This document shows positions 6,570 to 15,628 of a stretch of DNA of 32,459 nucleotides, one piece after another (within the stretch, counting starts at the first letter, position 1; each line of letters begins with the position of its first letter). This DNA comes from an uncultured Saprospiraceae bacterium. Lineage in GTDB: Bacteria; Bacteroidota; Bacteroidia; Chitinophagales; Saprospiraceae. The notes under the pieces are model-generated. The model saw only the letters and a list, made by a program, of their open reading frames with translations. It was not told the DNA's origin and did not search any database. The translations under genes and the position numbers were made by a program. The stretch spans positions 1-32,459 of the forward strand of contig CAKZUV010000110.1 of the NCBI GenBank assembly GCA_937921555.1, read 5' to 3'.

Positions 6570-9500
6570 TTACCCTCCCGTCAGCGCCAATGACCTCACC
6601 ACACTACCCCGTTCCGTTTCGATCACCAAAAAATAGGTTCCCGCCGCCGCCGTTGAAATATCTACTTCCACGAGCAATTCCCGACCGGTTTCCTGCTGCA
6701 AAAACACGGTTCTTCCCATCAAATCCAGGATTTTAAAATCCACCACCGACGAGTTTTCCAATACCAGATCCACCTTAAATATTCCGTTGGATGGATTCGG
6801 AAAAATTTGCAAAGAAGTCAGATAATCCGGCAATTCCGTCGAGGTAGGATAGTCAATAAAAAAGTCCGCAACGCCCGTACAGCCGTTTGCATCCGTGATG
6901 GTTACACTATAATTTCCCCGAGTCAGATTTTCAATAAAAATACCCGTCGCTCCCGTACTCCATTGATAAGAATAGGGACCTTGTCCACCGGAAACATTCG
7001 CGATGGCCGATCCGGTATTAGACTGTGTACCCGTAGTAATCACACTGGGAGTAATGGCCCCCGAACTGCCCACCGTAATCGATCCGATCAAATTACAATC
7101 ATTGGCATCTACAATTTCAAAAACATATTCTCCCACTGGTAAATTTTCCAGCAAGACTCCCGTTGCACCATTTGACCAGTTAACGGTATAAGGTGCCGTG
7201 CCGGAAGTTATTTCCAGTATGATTGTTCCATCTTCTGCATTTTCACAACTAACATTTTCGACCACCGGATTAAAATCGATGGCCATTCCCGCGTCAATCG
7301 TCGACGTCGCAATCTGACTACAGCCCGCAGCATCCGTGACCGTCAGAGTATATGTACCCGATACCACGTTAGGCAGGTCCGCCGTTATTGCGCCCGTATT
7401 CCACAGATAGGTCAGTGCGCCTGTTCCACCTTCGGCCTCCGTTGCGATGTATCCTTGTCCCGAACAGGCTCCCGTCGTATTGAATGAAACTGCTATTTCC
7501 GGACTCACCAGTATATTAATCAGATGTAAGCTGTCGCATCCCCGGTAACTGGTCAGCGTCAGATTCAATTGGCTGTCTTCGGTATATCCAATGCCATTAT
7601 ACATTTCACCATAACAAAGATTGACCGTCTCGCTGGTTGCCGGAATTTCTATATCTGAAATCGTAAAGTCCGTCGTTCCCGTACAGGCTTGAGCATCGGT
7701 AACGGTTACCGAATAGATACCGGGATTATTTACATTAATAAATTGCTGAGTACTTCCCGTAGACCACTGATAATTGGAATACGTATTTGTTAACCCCAAC
7801 AAAATGGGTGCTCCTTCGGCACAAACGGACGTCGCCCCTGTTCCTGTCAAATCTAATTCTGCTCCGGGCGCAACGGTAAAATTTGTGGTTCCGGTACATC
7901 CCGCGTCGTTGGTGACGGTCACAAAATAGTTGCCGGGAGTCGTTACAGACAATATTGAATTTTGGGAATTATCACTCCATTGGTATTCCGCGTAGGGTTC
8001 GGATAAACTCAGATCGGCAATGCCCCCCGTACAGACAGCCGCCGGACCGGAGATAACCGGAGCGACCATTTCTTCGGCTTCTACTGTCACACTGTTTGTT
8101 AGCTGGCAGTTGTTGTCATCCGTTACGCTCACGGTGTATACTCCGGGTGTATTGACCACGATAGATTCCGCGTCACCTCCGTTCGACCAGGTGTACTGAT
8201 CAAAACCCGGTGTGGCGGCCAGACTGGTCGTTCCCTGATCACAAAAACTCAGACTTCCAATAATTTGTAAATCTACGGTTGGAAAACCCTCAACGACAAA
8301 GCTGGCTATCCCAAAACAACCGTTATCATCGGTTACCGTCAAGGTGTACGTTCCCGGTTCCGTTGCGGTAAGATCACTTCCATTGCTTCCATCGGACCAC
8401 GAATAAGTGGCGTATTCTTCGTTGACATTTAAGGTAAAAACACTTCCGTCACATACGGTTGCCGGACCACTGATTTGCGGCATCGTACCACAATTAATTT
8501 CCAGAAAATTGGCAACAATAGTATCTCCGGTTTCCAGACTCATACTGATGGCAATCTGCATCTCGTCGGGACCAAAGATATTGTTCGCAACTTCCCAATG
8601 AGAAAACGCAAAATTATTTTCGGGCAACGCGGTAAGGTTCAGATCGATACCTCCGAAATACGAAACCGTCCAGGGATAGGACGTTCCAATGGCGCTATTC
8701 ATTTGCACGTGTCCTCCCACGGGTGGAAAAACATCCAGTAAAATATCGAAAGGTCCGGTGAGTCCTTCTTCTTCGTAACAATCTGCTACCTGATCTACCA
8801 CTACAAAGCACTTTTTTTGAATTTGTATCCGGAGTGAATCCAGGTTTTTGTACCAGTCGTCCAGGTCCCCGTTCCAGCGTTCTACCTGGCGGGGCATCTC
8901 CGGTTCGATTTCAGCGACCATCTCATCGAGTAGTCCCAGCATTGACTCACAACTAAAAGTAGTAGCCGCCAGATCTGCGTAACGACTGGCGTATTGCTGA
9001 AAGAAATTTTCGTTTTCAAACAAAGCCACCAGCATTTCAATATGACCAATATCCGAATCATTCACATTACCAAAAACGCCTTCCACATCACAGGGATTGC
9101 TTTGCCAGGTGACGTCCGGAAGTCCACTGTAATTCTGCCCCAAACCAAAAATATTGTCCATGTCCCACAGACAATACCGCCAGCCAGTTCCAGCGTCTTT
9201 ATTACCACGCCACCATTTGGTATTCCAGTTGAGCCAGTCCGTATTGACCACAAAAGTGTTTAAAACAATATAATCAATCAGGCTGCTAACGTCCAGTCTT
9301 TCCGTCACGTAATCGTAGTTGGCAGGAATGGATAAATCATTTTGAATCATAAAATTATAAAGTAATTCCCAGTCGTCATCGTCGCCGTAGCGCGCATCCA
9401 ATCCACCCCAGTACTCAAGCATATCGACCCATTTTTCTCCCTGATCGTAATAATGTTTAGTATAATCCGAATCAATCCGTTCCCGCATTTCATAAATCCC

Positions 9501-10727
9501 CCAATATTGTCCATTGACGTACATTACGCAACGACGGTAACGTCGTTCGTCCAGATTCAGATCATGGCGATCAGATAATTCCTGTACATAAGCGTCCCGC
9601 AAGTGACAAGAGGGCCGGTCCCATTGTTGTTGCGCGTTTGGAAAATTATCAGAAGCACTGGCTTTTAAAATAAAGACATCAAAATCGGTTCGGTCAGAAG
9701 TGGGGAAAAGTTGGTGATCAATTTTATGCGCGTAGCCATAATCATCTTCGACGTAAAACCGGATACCACGCTGGTTGAGACTCCAGGAATCATTTCCGTG
9801 AGGACGACAATGCCCGAGCATATTAAACACGCTGTTTCCATCTTCAAAATATTCTGCGTGGGTAATATAATTACGGTCAAAATCATTGCCACTCAACAAA
9901 GTTTCGACCCTGTCCGAAGAAACAGAAATGACAGGCAGTGTATGATTTTCATTAATAAAAAAAGTATTTACAATGGTAAAACTCGCCGCGTGGTCATTAC
10001 CCGTCGGAAAAGCTTTTGCTTTGACAACCGTTGTATTATTTATGGTAATTGGATTACTGTAAAGAGGACTACTGTTATTTGGCTCGTCACCGTCAAGGGT
10101 ATAGCGAATTTGTGCATCCGCCGGAGCAAACAGGGACAAGGTGACAGGGGCCTCATAAAATCCTGCTGTTTCCGAAAAAACGGGTGCATCGGTGTATGCT
10201 GATTTATAATTAAAGTTTGGTTGGTTGGGAGAAGGTTGTGTGGTTACCCCCCAGGTGGGTGCTCCGTCTGAAATTCGTCCGCGGGCGTGGTCCCGTTGCG
10301 TGGGATTGACCATCTGAATAAAATCAATGGGTATTCCGGATGGATCGCTCAACACAATATATTCCTGTTTCATTTGGGTGAGCTTGAAGTTGGTATGAAT
10401 ACCGGAAAATGTCATTTCATCGCGACTATCACAGATAAAAACCTGGTGGTCATTGGCCGTGATGACGACGCCGGCAGGTATCTGCCATTTGGTTGGATTG
10501 TCAATCTTATCACTCAGATAATAACCGGTAAGATTAATGGTGGCGTTGGTGGTGTTATACAGTTCTATCCAGTCCGGGTACTTGCCTTCGCTATCTTCCA
10601 GGCCATTCATATTGGAGGCAGAAAATTCGTTGATGACGACCGATTGGGCTTCAGACCTCCCGGGAAGAAAGCAAAACAGGAGCAAGATGGCGCAATACCA
10701 TATTGTGGTTGTGTAATTGAGGTTCAA
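6570..10727 (-). CDS. Secreted CotH-kinase/lamin-tail protein with Ig-like and SprB-type repeats and T9SS sorting domain
   Basis: A 1385-residue multidomain exported protein. The signal peptide is about 1-27 (hydrophobic core CAILLLFCFLPG, ends RSEAQ). A lamin-tail domain (VVINEFSASN...PDWIELYNTT) covers about 28-150. A chitobiase/hexosaminidase C-terminal-like module (VTLSLFAPADAQIRYTLDGD) is near 190-250, and a CotH kinase-like region (about 265-620) contains RYRRCVMYVNGQYWGIYEMR and the metal-site-like WRYCLWDMDN. Then come repeated Ig/PKD-like units of the form YxWSxGS...PGTYxVxVTDxxGC, SprB-like repeats, and a type A T9SS sorting tail (LQIFPNPSNGIFKVDL...). The start is TTG at 10727, with an in-frame stop only five codons upstream and no nearby ATG. 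A candidate -7 box TATCTTGG is at 10757-10750. Family knowledge: CotH proteins are atypical secreted kinases; the target here is unknown. Confidence 0.88.
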   Translation of the reverse strand: MNLNYTTTIWYCAILLLFCFLPGRSEAQSVVINEFSASNMNGLEDSEGKYPDWIELYNTTNATINLTGYYLSDKIDNPTKWQIPAGVVITANDHQVFICDSRDEMTFSGIHTNFKLTQMKQEYIVLSDPSGIPIDFIQMVNPTQRDHARGRISDGAPTWGVTTQPSPNQPNFNYKSAYTDAPVFSETAGFYEAPVTLSLFAPADAQIRYTLDGDEPNNSSPLYSNPITINNTTVVKAKAFPTGNDHAASFTIVNTFFINENHTLPVISVSSDRVETLLSGNDFDRNYITHAEYFEDGNSVFNMLGHCRPHGNDSWSLNQRGIRFYVEDDYGYAHKIDHQLFPTSDRTDFDVFILKASASDNFPNAQQQWDRPSCHLRDAYVQELSDRHDLNLDERRYRRCVMYVNGQYWGIYEMRERIDSDYTKHYYDQGEKWVDMLEYWGGLDARYGDDDDWELLYNFMIQNDLSIPANYDYVTERLDVSSLIDYIVLNTFVVNTDWLNWNTKWWRGNKDAGTGWRYCLWDMDNIFGLGQNYSGLPDVTWQSNPCDVEGVFGNVNDSDIGHIEMLVALFENENFFQQYASRYADLAATTFSCESMLGLLDEMVAEIEPEMPRQVERWNGDLDDWYKNLDSLRIQIQKKCFVVVDQVADCYEEEGLTGPFDILLDVFPPVGGHVQMNSAIGTSYPWTVSYFGGIDLNLTALPENNFAFSHWEVANNIFGPDEMQIAISMSLETGDTIVANFLEINCGTMPQISGPATVCDGSVFTLNVNEEYATYSWSDGSNGSDLTATEPGTYTLTVTDDNGCFGIASFVVEGFPTVDLQIIGSLSFCDQGTTSLAATPGFDQYTWSNGGDAESIVVNTPGVYTVSVTDDNNCQLTNSVTVEAEEMVAPVISGPAAVCTGGIADLSLSEPYAEYQWSDNSQNSILSVTTPGNYFVTVTNDAGCTGTTNFTVAPGAELDLTGTGATSVCAEGAPILLGLTNTYSNYQWSTGSTQQFINVNNPGIYSVTVTDAQACTGTTDFTISDIEIPATSETVNLCYGEMYNGIGYTEDSQLNLTLTSYRGCDSLHLINILVSPEIAVSFNTTGACSGQGYIATEAEGGTGALTYLWNTGAITADLPNVVSGTYTLTVTDAAGCSQIATSTIDAGMAIDFNPVVENVSCENAEDGTIILEITSGTAPYTVNWSNGATGVLLENLPVGEYVFEIVDANDCNLIGSITVGSSGAITPSVITTGTQSNTGSAIANVSGGQGPYSYQWSTGATGIFIENLTRGNYSVTITDANGCTGVADFFIDYPTSTELPDYLTSLQIFPNPSNGIFKVDLVLENSSVVDFKILDLMGRTVFLQQETGRELLVEVDISTAAAGTYFLVIETERGSVVRSLALTGG

Positions 10728-10963
10728 GATTTTTGTTTTTTATTAGTTCCCAAGATAGGGGTTTTGGAATTAAAAAGGCGACTTAAACGGAGTGTTGAAA
10801 GATTTTTTTGGAGTTTTGTATGACAATTTTGGACAGATTTTTCAGTTTGAGATCTTGAGACTGTCCTAAAAAGTATTTTATCGCTCAAAAGGGCAGAGAA
10901 ATGCAGAGCGTGTAACCTACCTTTGCCGACAAACAGAAGTGCATATTTTTAGAAATTAAATTT

Positions 10964-12013
10964 TTACCATCTAATCAACGCCGATCCCCACGTAAAGCCA
11001 CTACCAAAAGCCGCCATACAAACCAAATCTCCGTCCTTTACTTTACCCGCTTCCCAGGCTTCGCAGAGGGCAATGGGAATGGAAGCAGCCGTAGTATTTC
11101 CGTATTTTTGAATATTATTCCAGACCTGATCATCACGTAGTCCGAGTCTTTTTTGAACGAACTGGCTAATCCGCAGATTGGCCTGATGGGGAATTAGCAT
11201 ATCGATATCCGTCGTCTGAAGTTCATTGGTCTGGAGTGCCTCCATAATGACTTCGGGAAATTTCTGGACCGCCATTTTAAAGACCGCCTGACCTTCCATG
11301 TTGGGATAATACTGTTCATCCTGCCACATTTTTTCGGTCAGATAAGCCCCCCCGAATTCCTGCTCGGGATAACCGAATTGTTCCGGTCCCAGGTGTACTC
11401 CGCCGTGACAACCGGGATTCAGATAGGCGAGTTTTTCGGCGTAGTCACCGTCCGCGTGGAGATGGGTAGAAAGAATACCTGATTTTTTGTCCTCCGTTGG
11501 TTGCAGAATTACCGCTCCGGCACCGTCTCCAAAAATGACCGTTACATTTCGACCTCTGGTAGAATAATCCAGTCCAAATGAATGCACTTCTGAACCGACG
11601 AGCAGAACATTTCTATACATACCCGTTTTCACAAACTGATCGGCAATACTCAGTCCATACACAAATCCACTGCACTGATTACGAATATCCAGTGCGCCGA
11701 TGCCCTGCATGCCCATCTGTCGCTGCAACAAAACGGCACTGCCCGGAAAATAGTAGTCGGGACTAAGGGTCGCAAAAATGATAAAATCAACATCGGCGGC
11801 GGTAATTCCCGCTCGTTCGATGGCAATTTCAGCGGCTTTGACACCAAGCGTAGAAGTAGATTCTTTGTGTTTTTCGGCGTACCGACGTTCTTTGATGCCC
11901 GTACGTTCCTGAATCCATTCATCGGAGGTATCCATTACTTTGGTCAGGTCATCATTGGTAACTACTTTTTCCGGAACATAGTAACCGATTCCAGCAATCT
12001 TTGCATTTTTCAT
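10964..12013 (-). CDS. fabH: 3-oxoacyl-ACP synthase III (FabH-like)
   Basis: A 349-residue thiolase-fold ketoacyl-ACP synthase III. The N-terminal signature is DTSDEWIQERTGIKERR (28-44). The catalytic triad is C114 in IRNQCSGFVYG, His in LIPHQANLRIS and Asn in KYGNTTAASIPIAL, and the C-terminal GSGFTWGSALIRW is typical. It condenses an acyl-CoA with malonyl-ACP to start fatty acid synthesis. It is longer than the ~320-residue housekeeping enzyme because of an insertion around ADGDYAEKLAYLNPGCHGG, so it may be a paralogue for another primer or product. It is not beside other fab genes, and stands alone between the CotH gene and a micro-ORF. Confidence 0.85.
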   Translation of the reverse strand: MKNAKIAGIGYYVPEKVVTNDDLTKVMDTSDEWIQERTGIKERRYAEKHKESTSTLGVKAAEIAIERAGITAADVDFIIFATLSPDYYFPGSAVLLQRQMGMQGIGALDIRNQCSGFVYGLSIADQFVKTGMYRNVLLVGSEVHSFGLDYSTRGRNVTVIFGDGAGAVILQPTEDKKSGILSTHLHADGDYAEKLAYLNPGCHGGVHLGPEQFGYPEQEFGGAYLTEKMWQDEQYYPNMEGQAVFKMAVQKFPEVIMEALQTNELQTTDIDMLIPHQANLRISQFVQKRLGLRDDQVWNNIQKYGNTTAASIPIALCEAWEAGKVKDGDLVCMAAFGSGFTWGSALIRW

Positions 12014-12152
12014 ACGGGTTCTTACTTAATTTGGTAAATGAATGTGTAAAATCGGAAAAATATAGGCTATTTCAAAATTGAAATACCTGATCCGGTGTTT
12101 TTGTATATTTACAATCGAAAAATTGTTAGAAAACAGTCAAAACCCCCTCATC

Positions 12153-12239
12153 ATGGATTTATGGAAAGCAATTATGAGTTTTATTAATGCGATATTGGGA
12201 AAAAAGAAGAAGGATAAGGATAAAGATCAGCCGAAATAG
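12153..12239 (+). CDS. 28-residue micro-ORF, amphipathic helix with Lys/Asp tail
   Basis: ATG at 12153, 28 codons, stop TAG at 12237. The product begins MDLWKAIMSFINAILG, which would form a hydrophobic or amphipathic helix, then changes abruptly to a very charged tail of Lys and Asp. A -7-like box TATATTTA lies at 12104-12111, about 40 bp upstream on the same strand, and a weak terminator follows at 12335-12374. Both neighbours are on the other strand, so this would be its own transcript. The composition resembles small membrane-active peptides, but no family is recognised. It could also be chance. Confidence 0.4.
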   Translation: MDLWKAIMSFINAILGKKKKDKDKDQPK

Positions 12240-12334
12240 CGGTTTAGCATTACGTGGTATTTTGGGAAGCGTGGGAGTATTGCTTAAATCTAAAAACCTT
12301 TTTTCCGGTCAGCCGGTTGGTTCCTTTTAATCAA

Positions 12335-12374
12335 AAAAGCCTCCTCCGATCAATTAAAATCAGAACAGGCTTTT
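12335..12374. terminator. Weak candidate terminator
   Basis: AAAAGCCT (12335-12342) pairs with AGGCTTTT (12367-12374) across a 24-base loop. It lies between the micro-ORF and the 3' end of rfbD, so it could serve both. Only four G/C pairs make it weak. Confidence 0.4.
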
Positions 12375-12400
12375 CGCTGATTAAGGTAATGGATATATTT

Positions 12401-13285
12401 TTACGAATTTACCCGCAGCGCCTTCAGGCACTTTTCCAGGCTCGCTTCCCAGTGCGGGATTTCCAGGCCAAATGCCTTTTTGATTTTAGCTTTATTCAGC
12501 AAACTGAAATGGGGTCGTTTGGCGGCCGTCGGATAATCTTTGGTTTCAATGGGTGAAACGTGACAGTTGATGTTTTCTATTCTAAAAATGGCAGTTGCAA
12601 AATCATACCAGGAAGTAACACCTTCGTTGCTGTAATGATATACACCGCCAATGCTGTCAGATTGTACTTCTTTATTTTCAATTTTTGTAATAATATCCAA
12701 CATGGCTTTGGCCAGATCATACGCGTAAGTCGGTGTGCCGATCTGATCAAAAATTACGGTCAGTTTATCCCGGTCTGCTCCTAAACGCAGCATTGTCTTC
12801 ACAAAATTATTTCCAAAAGTAGAATATACCCACGAAGTCCGGATGACCAGATTCTTTGAATTTATGTTCAAAACCGTCCGGTCTCCCGCCAACTTGGAAG
12901 AGGCGTAAATCCCCTGCGGATTGGTTTCGTCCGTTTCTACAAAAGGGGTATTTTGATCATTATGATAAACGTAATCTGTCGACAGATGAAGTAGTCGCCC
13001 GCCTGTTTTCTCTGCGGCTAACGCCAGATTTTTTGCTCCTACGGTATTGACGAGCATGGCAATATCTTTAAATTCTTCCGCTTTATCAACCGCCGTATAG
13101 GCTGCACAACTCAGACAGTAGTCGATTTTTTCATTTTCAAAATAAGCCATCACCGCCGCTTCGTCCGTGATATCCAGTTCTGCTTTATCGACAAAATCAA
13201 AACTAAAATCAGGATACTGTGCAGCAAGTGCTTTGAGTTCCGAACCTACTTGTCCATTGGCACCGGTGACGAGGATATTTTTCAT
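12401..13285 (-). CDS. rfbD: dTDP-4-dehydrorhamnose reductase
   Basis: A 294-residue extended short-chain dehydrogenase, last step of dTDP-L-rhamnose synthesis. The NAD(P)-binding motif is TGANGQVGSEL (7-17), the catalytic Ser/Thr region is LLHLSTDYVYHN, and the YxxxK pair is in YASSKLAGD. RTSWVYSTFGNNFVKTM and GVYHYSNEG are characteristic of the RmlD subgroup. It is downstream of rfbC on the same strand, separated by a 130-bp gap, so the two probably form one unit. rfbA and rfbB are not in the window. Confidence 0.92.
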   Translation of the reverse strand: MKNILVTGANGQVGSELKALAAQYPDFSFDFVDKAELDITDEAAVMAYFENEKIDYCLSCAAYTAVDKAEEFKDIAMLVNTVGAKNLALAAEKTGGRLLHLSTDYVYHNDQNTPFVETDETNPQGIYASSKLAGDRTVLNINSKNLVIRTSWVYSTFGNNFVKTMLRLGADRDKLTVIFDQIGTPTYAYDLAKAMLDIITKIENKEVQSDSIGGVYHYSNEGVTSWYDFATAIFRIENINCHVSPIETKDYPTAAKRPHFSLLNKAKIKKAFGLEIPHWEASLEKCLKALRVNS

Positions 13286-13415
13286 TGTTGTTGATTTGTT
13301 GAATTGTTGATTTGTTTAGACACTTTTTACGCTGAAATCCAAGGTAAAAAATCATGGAATCTCCCCTTGGGGTTGGGGTAAAATTCCGTGATTTTTAACT
13401 GGAGCCTTTAAGCGT

Positions 13416-13988
13416 TTATTTCTCTGCGCCTACGGTAAAATCAACGAATTTCAGATGATTTCCGAGCGTTGGCAGAATGGCATCTTTTTCAGATAACAAT
13501 ACATTTTTAACTTCTACTTCCCAGTCAATTTCAATTTTCGGATCGTCGTAACGCAGACCGCCTTCACTTTCTTTATTATAAAAATTATCACATTTGTACG
13601 CAAAAACCGCGTGTTCACTCAAAGTCAAAAAACCGTGTGCAAAGCCTCTTGGAATAAAAAACTGTTTTTTGTTTTCACCACTCAACCGAACGCTGTGCCA
13701 CTGCCCGTAGGTGGGTGATCCTTCGCGAATATCGACGGCGACATCCAGCACTTCACCGGACAATACCCGAACCAGTTTTGCCTGCGCGTAGGGAGGTCGC
13801 TGATAATGCAATCCTCTTAAAACACCCTTGACGGAGGCCGACTGATTGTCCTGTACGAAGTTGTTATTAATACCGGCCGCTTTGAACGTCTGCGCGTTAT
13901 AGGATTCGTAAAAATAGCCCCGATCGTCCCCAAATACCCGGGGTTCAATAATTTTAAGTCCTGCAATATGGGTTTCAGTAATTGTCAT
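13416..13988 (-). CDS. rfbC: dTDP-4-dehydrorhamnose 3,5-epimerase
   Basis: A 190-residue cupin epimerase. Family motifs are present in order: VFGDDRGYFYESYN, FVQDNQSASVKGVLRGLHYQ (with the catalytic-region His), LVRVLSGEVLDVAVDIR, and FFIPRGFAHGFLTLSEHAVFAYKC. It converts dTDP-4-keto-6-deoxy-D-glucose to the L-lyxo form used by RfbD downstream. The length and ATG start are normal. It lies 103 bp after der on the same strand. Confidence 0.93.
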   Translation of the reverse strand: MTITETHIAGLKIIEPRVFGDDRGYFYESYNAQTFKAAGINNNFVQDNQSASVKGVLRGLHYQRPPYAQAKLVRVLSGEVLDVAVDIREGSPTYGQWHSVRLSGENKKQFFIPRGFAHGFLTLSEHAVFAYKCDNFYNKESEGGLRYDDPKIEIDWEVEVKNVLLSEKDAILPTLGNHLKFVDFTVGAEK

Positions 13989-14091
13989 TATGCTTAGTTT
14001 GTATGCTTAAAACTGCTGATTTTCTGTTTGAATTCAGCTAATATTTACGGAAAAGGCCATGACCACACCTTTATTATGGCAGTTATTGTGC

Positions 14092-15393
14092 CTATTTTTG
14101 CCGGAAAAAGATACCAATCGGAACTCCCGTAAAATTGAATTCTTTGCGCAGTTGATTTTCGAGGAAATTTTTATAATCCGCCTTAATGTATTTTGGGTTA
14201 TTACAAAAGAAAGCAAAAGCCGGATAATAAGTGGGTAATTGGGTGATAAATTTGATTTTTGCGAAGCGCCCCCGGTTTGATGGCGGTGGGTTTCGGTCGA
14301 TGGCTTCCAGCATAAATTCGTTGAGCGCCGAAGTTTTAATTTTACGGTTTCGGTTTTCGTATACTTCCAGTGCCACCTCAATGGATTTCAGGATTCGCTG
14401 CTTATTGACCACCGACGTAAAGATAATCGGGACATCGTTGAAAGGAGCAATTTTGGCGCGTAGTTCAAGTTCATAATCCCTGGCCGTATTGGTTTCTTTT
14501 TCTACCAAATCCCATTTATTGACCAAAATAACCACCCCTTTATTTCTTTTTAGCGCCAGCGAAAAAATACTCATATCCTGCGCTTCCATTCCCGTCTGCG
14601 CGTCAATCATCAGGATACAAACATCGGCTTCCTCCATGGCTTTGATGGCCCGCATCACCGAATAGAATTCTATATCTTCGTGGACCCGCGCTTTTTTTCG
14701 CATACCCGCCGTATCAATAATCAAAAAATCTTTGTCAAATTTCTGGTAACGGGAATGAATCGAATCCCGCGTAGTACCGGCGATGTCCGTGACGATGTTT
14801 CGTTCTTCGCCGAGCAACGCATTGGCCAGGGACGACTTTCCGACGTTCGGTTGTCCAAGAATCGCAAATTTAGGAATATCCAGTTCCATCGGCGGATCAT
14901 CTTGAATGAGTTCCGTAACGAGATCCAGTACCTCACCCGTCCCGCTACCGGTCAGTGACGACAGGAAATAAGTATGTTCAAACCCCATGCTCCAAAACTC
15001 ATTCGCTTCGAGCATCCGGCGGTGATTATCCACTTTGTTGACAACCAGAATCACCGGTTTATCGGTTTTACGCAACAACTGCGCTACCTCTTCGTCCAGG
15101 TCGGTAATCCCGGTCGTTACGTCTACCAAAAATATCATCAGCGTTGCCTCTTCAATCGCTATACGTACTTGTGAACGGATTGCCGATTCAAAAATATCAT
15201 CCGACCCCTGCACGAATCCACCGGTATCAATAACGGTAAATTTTTTCCCGTTCCATTCACTCATCCCGTATTTCCGGTCCCGGGTTACCCCGCTGACATC
15301 ATCGATGATGGCTTGTCTTTCGCCGATCAAACGGTTGTAAAGTGTTGATTTTCCGACGTTCGGACGTCCCACGATGGCTACAATATTTCCCAT
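14092..15393 (-). CDS. der: GTPase Der (EngA), ribosome assembly factor
   Basis: A 433-residue double GTPase for 50S subunit maturation. The first G domain has GRPNVGKS (9-16), DTGGF and NKVD; the second has GQPNVGKSS near residue 180, DTAGMRKKARVHED, and NKWDLVEK. A KH-like C-terminal domain follows (FAKIKFITQLPTYYPAFAFF) and ends in GIFFRQK. The length is normal. It is downstream of era with a repeat-rich 235-bp gap. It is essential in most bacteria. Confidence 0.96.
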   Translation of the reverse strand: MGNIVAIVGRPNVGKSTLYNRLIGERQAIIDDVSGVTRDRKYGMSEWNGKKFTVIDTGGFVQGSDDIFESAIRSQVRIAIEEATLMIFLVDVTTGITDLDEEVAQLLRKTDKPVILVVNKVDNHRRMLEANEFWSMGFEHTYFLSSLTGSGTGEVLDLVTELIQDDPPMELDIPKFAILGQPNVGKSSLANALLGEERNIVTDIAGTTRDSIHSRYQKFDKDFLIIDTAGMRKKARVHEDIEFYSVMRAIKAMEEADVCILMIDAQTGMEAQDMSIFSLALKRNKGVVILVNKWDLVEKETNTARDYELELRAKIAPFNDVPIIFTSVVNKQRILKSIEVALEVYENRNRKIKTSALNEFMLEAIDRNPPPSNRGRFAKIKFITQLPTYYPAFAFFCNNPKYIKADYKNFLENQLRKEFNFTGVPIGIFFRQK

Positions 15394-15423
15394 GATTTTA
15401 TGCTTTGTGGCACTTTTGAGGTT

Positions 15424-15479
15424 AGAGCTTGTCTAAACTTCCATTAATTGGCTAAAATTGGTAAATTTGGACAAGCTCT
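15424..15479. repeat. Inverted repeat between der and era
   Basis: AGAGCTTGTC (15424-15433) and GACAAGCTCT (15470-15479) form a perfect 10-bp stem with a 36-base A+T-rich loop. It has no T-tract and lies 31 bp upstream of the der start codon on the minus strand, so it would be in the der leader. Confidence 0.6.
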
Positions 15480-15513
15480 TAGTGCGTTTGAAGTGCAAAG
15501 ATACGCTTATTTT

Positions 15514-15628
15514 GATGTGTGGATGTGTGGATTAATTGATGTGCGGATTTGCGGATGTCGGATTATTTGATGTGGGGATTATCGAGTAAAAATCCGCACA
15601 TCTACTAATCAAATAATCCACACATCCA
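15514..15628. repeat. Degenerate GATGTGnGGATT repeats forming a long inverted repeat
   Basis: The left side (15514-15580) carries several variants of GATGTG(T/C/G)GGATT. The right side (15591-15628) is the reverse complement of the same motif, so GGATGTGTGGATTA at 15521 faces TAATCCACACATCC near the era stop. The whole block can fold into a long hairpin right after era. Similar low-complexity intergenic repeats are common in Bacteroidota. Confidence 0.65.

Noticed and set aside
9711-10202. 163-codon plus-strand frame inside the CotH gene
   Set aside because: Antisense shadow of the CotH-kinase gene; no domain or start context.
10287-10823. 178-codon plus-strand frame opposite the start of the CotH gene
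   Set aside because: It lies antisense to a well-supported gene with clear domains and reads as low-quality shadow protein.
10915-10922. TACCTTTG promoter-like box on the plus strand
   Set aside because: No plus-strand gene follows (only the antisense of fabH) and no -33 box is at the right distance.
15514-15628. Possible CRISPR array
   Set aside because: The repeats are short, degenerate and directly adjacent, with no uniform spacers and no cas genes.
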